Positions 1-6,575 of a stretch of 11,354 bases of DNA are shown piece after piece. The DNA lies in assembly GCA_023433465.1 (NCBI GenBank), contig JAEZCR010000118.1, positions 1 through 11,354 of the forward strand. Direction: 5' to 3'. The notes under the pieces are model-generated. The model was not told where the DNA came from. It ran no database searches and saw only the letters and a list, made by a program, of their open reading frames with translations. Source of the DNA: Pseudomonadota bacterium (GTDB taxonomy: Bacteria > Pseudomonadota > Gammaproteobacteria > Steroidobacterales > Steroidobacteraceae). The translations under genes were made by a program, and so were the position numbers. The number at the start of each line of letters is the position of its first letter. The stretch's first letter is position 1.

Positions 1-144
1 GATGAGCGCTGGTCCTCGCAGGATGCGGAGGAACGGCTGCGCACGATGCGCGCGAGCGGGCAACGGCAACGGCGCGTGACCAAGGCGGACGTCGATGCGG
101 CCGCCGCGGCCGTGATACTGGAACGCTGGTTCGACAAGCACTGA
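1..144 (+). CDS. ruvX: Holliday junction resolvase RuvX/YqgF (C-terminal fragment)
   Basis: The open frame enters from the left edge and stops with TGA at 142-144, leaving 47 residues. It begins DERWSSQDAEERL, continues with an Arg/Gln-rich stretch, and ends with KADVDAAAAAVILERWF. This matches the C-terminal end of the RuvX/YqgF RNase H-fold family: a DER(L/W)(S/T)(S/T)xxAE motif, a basic loop, then a KxxVDxxAAxxIL helix that carries a conserved acidic active-site residue. The family acts in the cytoplasm and has been linked to Holliday junction and pre-16S rRNA processing. The stop lies 5 nt before pyrB, so the two are probably one transcript. The ruvX-pyr neighbourhood also occurs in Pseudomonas, but with pyrR between them. 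The N-terminal part is outside the window. Confidence 0.88.
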   Translation, partial: DERWSSQDAEERLRTMRASGQRQRRVTKADVDAAAAAVILERWFDKH

Positions 145-149
145 ACAAC

Positions 150-1103
150 ATGACCGAACAGACCCGACCCGACGGAACGCTGCGCCACCTCCTGACCCTC
201 GAAGGCATGCCGAAAGCACAGATCGAAAGCCTGCTCGCGCGCGCGCAGACTTTCGTCAAGCCCATCGGCGAGCCGCCGGTGAAGAAGAAATCACTCGCCG
301 GCGTCACCGTGGCCAACCTGTTCACCGAGCCTTCGACCCGCACTCGCGTGTCGTTCGAGCTCGCGGCGAAGCGCCTGCATGCCGACGTGGTGAATCTCGA
401 AGTGCAGCTCTCCTCGCGCGTGAAGGGCGAAAGCATGCTCGACACGATTTTCACGCTCGAGGCCTGTCACGTGGACGTATTCGTGATCCGCGACGCGGAG
501 TCCGGCGTGCCAGGTCTGGTCGCCGAGCACGTCAAACCGCACGTGAGCGTGCTGTCCGCCGGTGAAGCCAGCATCGCGCATCCCACGCAGGGACTGCTCG
601 ATGCGCTCACGATCCAGCAGGCGAAGGGGAAGTTCGAAGGCCTGCGCGTGGCCATCGTCGGCGACGTGAAACACTCGCGCGTGGCGCGCTCGGCGTGGCA
701 CGTGCTGGCGACGCTCGGTGTCGCCGAGATCCGTATCGTCGCGCCGAAGGCGCTCATGCCCGATCCGGGCGAATTCGCCGGCTGCGAGCGTTTCACGTCG
801 ATCGACACGGGCATCGCCGGCGTCGACGTCATCATGATGCTGCGCATCCAGAAGGAACGCATGGCGACGGCGCAGATACCGGATGCGGACCGTTACTTCG
901 CGAAGTTCGGACTGTCCGCGGATCGCCTCGCGAAGGCCAAGCCAGATGCGATCGTCATGCATCCGCAGCCGATGAACCGCGGCATCGAAATCGCGTCCGA
1001 CGTCGCGGATGGTCCTCAATCGGTCATCCGCGAGCAGGTACGCAATGGCGTCGCGGTGCGCATGGCCGTGCTCGAGGCCGTCGTCGAAGGCCGCGGCAAG
1101 TGA
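150..1103 (+). CDS. pyrB: Aspartate carbamoyltransferase, catalytic subunit
   Basis: 317 residues. The enzyme condenses carbamoyl phosphate with aspartate to N-carbamoyl-aspartate, the committed step of pyrimidine synthesis, in the cytoplasm. Visible signatures are the carbamoyl-phosphate loop STRTR at residues 62-66, the 80s-loop lysine K92 in SSRVKGES, HPTQGLLDAL at 144-153, GDVKHSRVARS at 171-181 in the aspartate domain, and HPQPMNRG at 271-278. The length is normal for a bacterial catalytic chain. The ATG has no good Shine-Dalgarno sequence but sits 5 nt after the ruvX stop, so translation is probably coupled. Its last bases overlap the next gene (GTGA). No pyrI regulatory gene, pyrR gene or pyrC-like gene adjoins it, unlike the arrangements known in enterobacteria and Pseudomonas. 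Confidence 0.97.
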   Translation: MTEQTRPDGTLRHLLTLEGMPKAQIESLLARAQTFVKPIGEPPVKKKSLAGVTVANLFTEPSTRTRVSFELAAKRLHADVVNLEVQLSSRVKGESMLDTIFTLEACHVDVFVIRDAESGVPGLVAEHVKPHVSVLSAGEASIAHPTQGLLDALTIQQAKGKFEGLRVAIVGDVKHSRVARSAWHVLATLGVAEIRIVAPKALMPDPGEFAGCERFTSIDTGIAGVDVIMMLRIQKERMATAQIPDADRYFAKFGLSADRLAKAKPDAIVMHPQPMNRGIEIASDVADGPQSVIREQVRNGVAVRMAVLEAVVEGRGK

Positions 1104-2020
1104 ACGCGCTCCCGCAAGAAGAGCCCGGCCGCGGCGCCGGCGTTCATCCCGCGCACCGCGGCAGCATCTGCCTCGAGGACGGTACGCTCATCGCGCAGGA
1201 GAGCTGGCCCGGCGAGCAGTTCGTCCTGAGAATCACGGCGCCGAAGTGCGCGGGGCGCGCGCTGCCCGGCAGTTTCGTGCACCTGACCTGCGATCCGGAC
1301 GTGCCCATGCGCCGTCCGTTATCCATCCAGCGCGTCAACGCCGCCGAAGGCTGGATCGAGATTCTCTACAAGATCGTCGGCCCGGGCCTGCGCGCGTTGA
1401 GCCGCCGCAAGGTCGGCGATCCGATCAGCGTGCTCGGGCCCATCGGCCAGCCGTTCCGCCCCGATCCGAAGCGGCCCCGGGCCCTGCTCGTGGGCGGCGG
1501 CGTCGGCATCCCGCCGATGGTGTTCCTCGCGGAGTGGATGGTTGCCCAAGGTGGCCCCTGGAAACCGTTGGTGCTGATGGGCTCTGAGATTCCGTTTCCG
1601 TTCAAGACGCGACCGTCGACCATCCTCGTGTCCGGCATTCCTGCCGGCAGCATCGCCTGCATGCCGCTGCTCGATGGCTGGAGCGTGCCGAGCCGCCTGG
1701 CCTCGAAGGCCGGCTTTCCCGGCTGCTACGACGGGTTCGTCACGCAGCTCGCGGATGAGTGGTTAGGCTCGCTCGACGCGGGCGCGAAGGCCGAGGTCGA
1801 GGTGTTCTCGTGCGGCCCGACGCCGATGCTCGAGGCGATGGCGAAGGTGGCCTTGAAGCACGACGTGCCCTGCCAGGTGTCGCTCGAGGAATTCATGGCG
1901 TGCGCGGTCGGCGGATGCGCGGGTTGCACGGTGAAAGTCGCGACGCCCGATGGGCCCGCCATGAAGCGCGTGTGCGTTGACGGACCGGTGTTCGACTCGC
2001 GCGCGGTGTTTGGGTCGTAG
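1100..2020 (+). CDS. PyrK-like dihydroorotate dehydrogenase electron-transfer subunit (FAD/NAD/2Fe-2S oxidoreductase)
   Basis: 306 residues from a GTG overlapping the pyrB stop by 4 nt. This start is chosen because the frame has no better start before the conserved domain. The frame stays open upstream inside pyrB, but that part is shadow. An N-terminal flavin-binding barrel carries RRPLSI at 71-76 (the RxxS FAD motif). GGGVGIPP at 132-139 begins the NAD-binding domain, and EVFSCGPTPMLEAM follows later. The C-terminus has the 2Fe-2S cysteine pattern C268-x4-C273-x2-C276-x15-C292, then the typical VDGPVFDS ending. This is the architecture of PyrK, which passes electrons from class 1B dihydroorotate dehydrogenase to NAD. 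Position directly after pyrB supports a pyrimidine role. Most gammaproteobacteria use quinone-linked PyrD and need no PyrK, so the partner is unknown and a related ferredoxin-reductase function remains possible. Confidence 0.85.
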   Translation: MNALPQEEPGRGAGVHPAHRGSICLEDGTLIAQESWPGEQFVLRITAPKCAGRALPGSFVHLTCDPDVPMRRPLSIQRVNAAEGWIEILYKIVGPGLRALSRRKVGDPISVLGPIGQPFRPDPKRPRALLVGGGVGIPPMVFLAEWMVAQGGPWKPLVLMGSEIPFPFKTRPSTILVSGIPAGSIACMPLLDGWSVPSRLASKAGFPGCYDGFVTQLADEWLGSLDAGAKAEVEVFSCGPTPMLEAMAKVALKHDVPCQVSLEEFMACAVGGCAGCTVKVATPDGPAMKRVCVDGPVFDSRAVFGS

Positions 2021-2030
2021 TAAAAGAAAA

Positions 2031-2052
2031 GGCGCGTCACGAATGACGCGCC
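2031..2052 (-). terminator. Intrinsic terminator of rtcB between convergent operons
   Basis: A perfect 9-bp GC-rich stem (arms 2031-2039 and 2044-2052) encloses the tetraloop CGAA. Read on the minus strand it is followed at once by TTTTCTTTTAC (complement of 2020-2030), a proper U-tract, and it begins 3 nt past the rtcB stop. In the plus direction, towards the end of the pyrK-like gene, the hairpin is followed only by CCTTCAAC, so termination of the pyr operon here would be weak. Confidence 0.85.
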
Positions 2053-2055
2053 CCT

Positions 2056-3326
<1,271 letters not shown>

Positions 3327-3330
<4 letters not shown>

Positions 3331-4460
3331 ACATTGATCCCCGGTACCATGTTCTTCAACACACCTTCGAGGCCGTTGTAGACGGTGATCTTGTCCACCT
3401 TCTCCGTGACTTTCTCCAGCGTCTCGAGCTCCTTCAGACGCATCAGCGTCGGGTTCTCTTCCATGAGACGCGCGGTGTTCAGCAGCGAACGCGTCGCGGC
3501 CGTTTCCTCGCGGCGGCGGATCAGGTTGGCCTGCGCCACCTTCTCCGCCTCGACCACCTGGTTGAGGATGGTCTTCATCTCGCCCGGCAGGATCACGTCC
3601 TTCACACCCACCGAGCGCACCGCCAGACCGCTCGCGTCGAGCTTCGCCGCCGACGCGGCGACCTCGCGGTCGATCGCGCCCTTGTCGGTCAGAAGCTCAT
3701 CGAGCGTGCGCGTACCCACCGCTTCGCGCAGCGCGAACTGCAGCTCCTTGTAGACGTAGTCGACGAAGTTGCTGGCCGTCGCGCGCGCCTTCACCGCGTC
3801 CGTGACCTGCCACAGGGCGGTCAGGTTCACGCGCAGGCTCACCTTGTCGCGCGTCAGGATTTCCTGACCCGACACTTCCATGGCCTGAAGACGCAGGTCG
3901 ACGAGCTCGACGCGCAGCACGCGCTGGTACTTCCACCAGGCCGAGAGGCCCGGCTTCAGCACTTCGCGCAACTCGCCGTCGACGATCAGCAGGCCCACGG
4001 CCGTGTCCGGCACTTCGACCACGCTGATCGCGGCGTCGACGCCGCTTGCACCCTTCGCGCCCGCCAGCACACGTGCGGTACGCGCGTCCAGCGTGTATTC
4101 CGCGCTGATGTCGCGCACCTCGACGCGCACCTTCACCGGTCCGCGCCAGTACAACTGGCGCGAACCCGGCGCGAGCACACTCGAGAGTCGCTCGTTCTTG
4201 TAGACGAGGCCGACTTCGCGATCGCCGAGCTCGACGATATCCACCAGCGGCTCGAGCAATGCGCGCGAGTCACCGACCAGCACGTCTGCGCGCGGTGGAT
4301 TGAACTCCGGAATCGACACGTCATACGTTGCCACCGTCAGTCGAGCCAGCGGATCCCACAACCAGTGCACGCCCGGCGTGAGGACACGCTCGAGACTGCG
4401 TTCACGGAACACCAGGGCGCGCTCGAATTGAGCGACTGCCACACGCTTCAACGCCAACAT
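3327..4460 (-). CDS. SPFH/band-7 (slipin-like) protein coupled to RtcB
   Basis: 377 residues. The start at 4458-4460 (MLALKRVAV) is chosen because AAGGAG lies 7 nt upstream; the frame is open for 27 more codons, but that stretch encodes only the purine tract and hairpins. Three copies of a module with a (V/L)xxVLxPG turn are visible: residues 7-50 (LERVLTPG at 23-30), 73-120 (LSSVLAPG at 92-99) and 145-191 (LREVLKPG at 164-171). The third leads into the band-7 core (RDKVSLRVNLTALWQVTD, VKDVILPGEMK) and a charged helical region at about 300-355 (VEAEKVAQANLIRRREETAATR). There is no clear N-terminal membrane helix, unlike most slipins, so it is probably cytoplasmic or peripheral. SPFH proteins form large ring or cage assemblies. 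The ATGA overlap with rtcB suggests a functional partnership, but its mechanism cannot be read from the sequence. Confidence 0.9.
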
Positions 4461-4500
4461 CTTCCTTCTCCTTCTCCTTCTCCTTCTCTTTTCCTTTTCC
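4461..4500 (-). promoter_or_regulatory. Tandem Shine-Dalgarno array and polypurine tract before the slipin gene
   Basis: The 40 nt before the slipin ATG are all purine on the minus strand. Three perfect AAGGAG hexamers in tandem occupy 4468-4485, flanked by imperfect copies (AAAGAG upstream, AAGGAA next to the ATG). The nearest perfect copy is 7 nt from the ATG, the ideal spacing; the others are shifted by 6 and 12 nt. Gain or loss of a unit would keep one hexamer in register, but the tract is prone to slippage. Confidence 0.75.
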
Positions 4501-4507
4501 TGCCCCC

Positions 4508-4558
4508 GCCGGCTGGCCCCATTGCCAGCCGGCATCACCAATAGGTCGAGGTGATACC
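4508..4558 (-). promoter_or_regulatory. Two overlapping hairpins in the slipin leader
   Basis: Hairpin one has perfect 10-bp arms at 4508-4517 and 4524-4533 (GCCGGCTGGC) with a 6-nt loop. Hairpin two has 9-bp arms at 4531-4539 and 4550-4558 with one G-U pair on the minus strand and a 10-nt loop. The bases 4531-4533 belong to both stems, so the two cannot both form fully. A smaller stem (4566-4570 with 4575-4579) lies just upstream. No T-run follows, so these are not obvious terminators. A role in controlling slipin-rtcB expression is inference. Confidence 0.5.
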
Positions 4559-4816
4559 CACGCCCCCGGAACGGTCCGGCGGTCGCGCGGCGCCTTCGCC
4601 GTAGTTAGCCCGGCGGTGCCCGTGACGACCACACGAGCTCTCCCGCCCGACGCTCCACGGACCTGAGCGCCGCGCACTCCGGCGGCTCAAGGCGCCGGGC
4701 GCGCCGCGAAGCGGTTGCGCCGTTCCGCCCGCAGGCCTCACGGCACCGGCCGCCTCGCCGGGTCACCTCGATGCGAGACTCGCGTCCCGCGTTTCAAGCA
4801 ACACCCCAGTTCTTGC
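4559..4816. other. GC-rich spacer without a recognised gene
   Basis: This 258-bp stretch lies between the tRNA-like gene and the slipin leader hairpins and is richer in G+C than its surroundings. Open frames here are the open-by-default frames of GC-rich DNA with no recognisable protein. No convincing -10/-35 pair and no sigma-54 (GG-N10-GC) site was found on the minus strand, so slipin-rtcB may be read from a promoter upstream of the tRNA-like gene. Confidence 0.5.
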
Positions 4817-4894
4817 TGGTAACAAGGCACGGGAATCGAACCCGCGACAGGGAGAATCTCAATCTCCTGCTCTAACCACCTGAGCTAGCCTGTT
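4817..4894 (-). tRNA. Atypical tRNA-like gene, anticodon GAG, bulged acceptor stem
   Basis: On the minus strand a full cloverleaf can be drawn: acceptor 5' strand AACAGGC, T8-A9, D-stem GCTC/GAGC with loop AGGTGGTTA (A14, G18-G19 present), anticodon stem GGAGA/TCTCC with loop TTGAGAT, variable loop CTGTC, T-stem GCGGG/CCCGT with one G-U pair and loop TTCGATT, then A73 and an encoded CCA. Two things are odd. The acceptor 3' strand is GCCTTGTT, 8 nt, so it pairs 7/7 only if one T is bulged. The anticodon GAG would mean leucine, yet leucine tRNAs have a long variable arm and this has 5 nt. The total of 78 nt is one more than expected. It may be a decayed tRNA, a tRNA mimic or an unusual isoacceptor. 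No clear promoter stands directly upstream. It lies on the same strand as, and upstream of, slipin-rtcB. Confidence 0.7.
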
Positions 4895-5071
4895 GCGATC
4901 ACTGCCTCGCCAGTTCGCGGTACACGCCATCACGACACCTTCGTGGTGAATGCGCGCCAGTCGGTCATGTGAAACCGGACCGCTGCGAAATTTCGGGACA
5001 AAGACCTCCTGACGGCGCAGCGCTCGCGCGATGCACCGAATCCTCGAATGCGTTTTGAGCCCCCAAAAGGC
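4895..5071. other. Spacer between terminator and tRNA-like gene, no gene seen
   Basis: No recognisable coding or RNA gene. On the minus strand there is an AGGAGGT sequence (5003-5012 region) with no start codon at suitable distance, a 10-bp palindrome CGAAATTTCG around 4986-4995, and only very short open frames. No good promoter for the tRNA-like gene was recognised. Confidence 0.4.
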
Positions 5072-5105
5072 GAGGCCCCGATCAGCGGCGGCTGACCGGG
5101 GCCTC
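5072..5105 (-). terminator. Strong hairpin, probable intrinsic terminator
   Basis: Arms 5072-5086 and 5091-5105 form a 15-bp GC-rich stem with one mismatch and a 4-nt loop. On the minus strand it is preceded by AAAG and followed by CGCCTTTTGG; on the plus strand it is followed by TTTGAAAG. The U-tract is better on the minus strand, where it would end the short transcript starting near 5300. It could act in both directions. Confidence 0.6.
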
Positions 5106-5158
5106 TTTGAAAGCCTTGCGGAGAACTGCCGAACGCTGCTCTCCGGTTCCACGAAGAG

Positions 5159-5293
5159 CTAGAGCATCAGACTGCCGAAATCACGTTCGTCGCGAAGCGC
5201 GCGCGCGGAGATGCCGGGCCGATTCGACAGAATCGGGCCACGCGGAAACGCGTTCGCGATGCGTGCGAGTGAATTTTGGTAGTTAGAATGCAT
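5159..5293 (-). CDS. Possible 44-residue small protein or leader ORF, unknown function
   Basis: An ATG at 5291-5293 opens a 44-codon frame ending in TAG: it starts MHSNYQNSLARIANAF and ends DERDFGSLML. It is not recognised. The ATG lies 13 nt after the last base of a near-consensus -10 element, so the mRNA would be almost leaderless; there is no Shine-Dalgarno sequence. A strong terminator follows about 55 nt after the stop, so promoter, ORF and terminator form a self-contained unit of about 200-230 nt. The region also folds well (stem around 5216-5239 with one mismatch), so a noncoding RNA is an equal or better reading. The frame is open further upstream to 5425, but that part runs through the promoter. 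Confidence 0.3.
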   Translation of the reverse strand: MHSNYQNSLARIANAFPRGPILSNRPGISARALRDERDFGSLML

Positions 5294-5324
5294 AGGGGCG
5301 CGCATTCTAGGCGGGAAATTTCCC
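5284..5324. promoter_or_regulatory. Two palindromes within the promoter, possible operators
   Basis: TAGAATGC (5284-5291) and its exact reverse complement (5302-5309) are separated by 10 nt and span the -10 element, the start site and the first codon of the small ORF. A perfect 12-bp palindrome GGGAAATTTCCC (5313-5324) fills the spacer between -10 and -35. Both positions are where repressors commonly bind; no specific regulator is recognised. Confidence 0.45.
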
Positions 5325-5331
5325 AAGTCAA
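5304..5331 (-). promoter_or_regulatory. Strong sigma-70 promoter of stable-RNA type
   Basis: On the minus strand TTGACT (5326-5331) and TAGAAT (5304-5309) are separated by 16 nt, each one base from consensus. The -10 is followed directly by GCGCGCCCC, a GC-rich discriminator like that of rRNA and tRNA promoters under stringent control. Transcription should start near 5297-5300 and run towards the small ORF, the hairpin at 5072-5105, and possibly the tRNA-like gene. Confidence 0.7.
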
Positions 5332-5383
5332 GCACGAAATGGAAGAAGGCGAAGGCCGCGACGGCGTAGCGCTGCATCAGCTC

Positions 5384-5424
5384 CAGGTCTGTCCCCGTTT
5401 GCCAGGAAACGAGGAATGTCCCCA
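5384..5424. repeat. REP-like element downstream of the pil operon
   Basis: On the minus strand two GGGGAC boxes in the same orientation (one continuing ATTCC, the other AGACC) flank a small imperfect stem, CGTTT/AAACG around CCTGGC. GGGGACAGACC- and GGGGACATTCC-type boxes are, from general experience, typical of dispersed repeats mobilised by REP-associated tyrosine transposases. It starts one base past the stop of the third PilT paralog. No second copy was seen in the window. Confidence 0.45.
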
Positions 5425-5425
5425 T

Positions 5426-6553
5426 TCAGCCGAAGTTGATCTTGGCCTCGAGGTTCGAGCGCGAGTCCGCGTTCGCGAGCGCCTCTTCGAGATCGATCTT
5501 GTTCTGCTTGTAGAGGTTCAGCAGCGCCACGTCGAAGCTCTGCACCCCGCGTTCGGAGCTCTGGACAATAGCTTCCTTGATCGCGCTCACGTCACCCTTC
5601 TTCACGAGCTCCGTGATGTACGGCGTGTTTAGCATCACCTCGATCGCGGCCATGCGTTTGCCGTCCTTGCCGACGACGAGCCGCTGCGAAAGGATCGCCT
5701 TCAGGTACTGCGACAGATCGAGGAAGATCTGCTTGTGCTGATCCTGCGGGAACATGTTGATGATGCGATCCAGCGTCTCGGCGCTGTTGTTCGCATGCAG
5801 GGTGGATAGGACGAGATGACCCGTGCCGGAAAGGTTGATCGCGGCCTCCATCGTCTCCCTGTCGCGGATTTCGCCGATCAGGATGACGTCGGGGGCGGCG
5901 CGCATGACGCCGCGTAATGCGCGCGCGAAAGACTTGGTATCGAGGCCCACCTCGCGCTGATTCACGATCGAGCGTTTGTTGGTGTGCAGGAATTCGATCG
6001 GGTCCTCGATCGTCACGATGTGATCCGACGAGGTCTCGTTGCGATGATTGATCATCGCCGCGATGGACGTGGACTTGCCCGAACCCGTCGCGCCGACCAT
6101 CAGGATGAGCCCGCGCTTCATCATGATGAGGTCCTTGAACATGTCCGGCAGTCCGAGCTGATCGAGCCGCGGCATGTCGGCGCTGATGTAGCGCATCACC
6201 ATCGCGGGATAGCCGCGCTGGTAGAACACGTTCACGCGGAAGCGGCCGAGCCCGGGCTCGGAGATCGCGAAGTCGATTTCGAGCTCGCGCTTGAAGTGCT
6301 CGAGCTGGTCGGGAGTCATGAGCCCGTAGGCCGCCTGGCGCACTGCCTCCGGCGACAGCACCTGCTTGTTGATCGGCAGGATCGCGCCTTCGATCTTCAC
6401 CTTGATCGGCGAGTTGGAGGTGAAGAACAGGTCGGACGCCTTGCGCTCGACCATCAGTTTGAACAGCGGCCGGGTGTTCAGCACCATCGGGCCATTGTCG
6501 CCCGAGCCCTTGACCTCGACCGTCTCGACGAGCTTTTCGTTCACCGCTGACAT
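5426..6553 (-). CDS. Third PilT/PilU-family type IV pilus ATPase
   Basis: 375 residues. It has the full retraction-ATPase set: N-terminal PAS-like domain (MVERKASDLFFTSNSP, 34-49), Walker A GATGSGKS at 154-161, Asp box TIEDPIEF at 181-188, Walker B LIGEIRDRET at 225-234 with E228, and His box TGHLVLSTLHA at 244-254. The region equivalent to the PilT AIRNLIR motif reads YITELVKKG (312-320), as in PilU-type proteins. A 20-25 residue N-terminal extension precedes the domain. It is the last gene of the pilT-pilU series, 22 nt after pilU, with only a weak ribosome site. All ATP-site residues look intact, so it is probably an active motor that assists or modulates PilT. PilT2 would be a fair label, but exact orthology is uncertain. 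Confidence 0.9.
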   Translation of the reverse strand: MSAVNEKLVETVEVKGSGDNGPMVLNTRPLFKLMVERKASDLFFTSNSPIKVKIEGAILPINKQVLSPEAVRQAAYGLMTPDQLEHFKRELEIDFAISEPGLGRFRVNVFYQRGYPAMVMRYISADMPRLDQLGLPDMFKDLIMMKRGLILMVGATGSGKSTSIAAMINHRNETSSDHIVTIEDPIEFLHTNKRSIVNQREVGLDTKSFARALRGVMRAAPDVILIGEIRDRETMEAAINLSGTGHLVLSTLHANNSAETLDRIINMFPQDQHKQIFLDLSQYLKAILSQRLVVGKDGKRMAAIEVMLNTPYITELVKKGDVSAIKEAIVQSSERGVQSFDVALLNLYKQNKIDLEEALANADSRSNLEAKINFG

Positions 6554-6575
6554 GTGGACCCGTTGTTGTCGTTAG

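Noticed and set aside
291..1019. Long open frames antisense to pyrB, rtcB, pilU and pilT (for example 242 codons at 291-1019, 321 codons at 2416-3381, 388 codons at 7667-8833)
   Set aside because: They lie opposite genes with full family motifs, are Arg/His/Asp-rich as expected from reverse frames of GC-rich DNA, and match no family.
695..1099. N-terminal 135 codons of the open frame leading into the pyrK-like gene
   Set aside because: They overlap the conserved end of pyrB in another frame and are low-complexity Arg-rich shadow; the GTG at 1100 is the sensible start.
4501..4540. Sigma-54 (-24/-12) promoter for slipin-rtcB, suggested by TGGC and TTGC near the hairpin
   Set aside because: The spacing between GG and GC is wrong on both strands (8 rather than 11 positions on the plus strand, off by one and lacking TTGC on the minus strand).
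4461..4541. 27-codon N-terminal extension of the slipin (Lys/Arg/Glu repeats)
   Set aside because: It is the translation of the purine ribosome-site tract and hairpins; the ATG at 4460 has ideal AAGGAG spacing.
4859..5152. 97-codon minus-strand open frame
   Set aside because: It crosses the terminator hairpin and part of the tRNA-like gene and resembles nothing known.
5072..5300. 6S RNA, 4.5S RNA, tmRNA or RNase P RNA
   Set aside because: None of the conserved sequence stretches of these RNAs is seen and the ends do not pair as in 6S RNA.
5294..5425. Upstream extension of the 44-codon ORF to an ATG at 5425
   Set aside because: It would run through the REP-like repeat and both promoter boxes; no family match.
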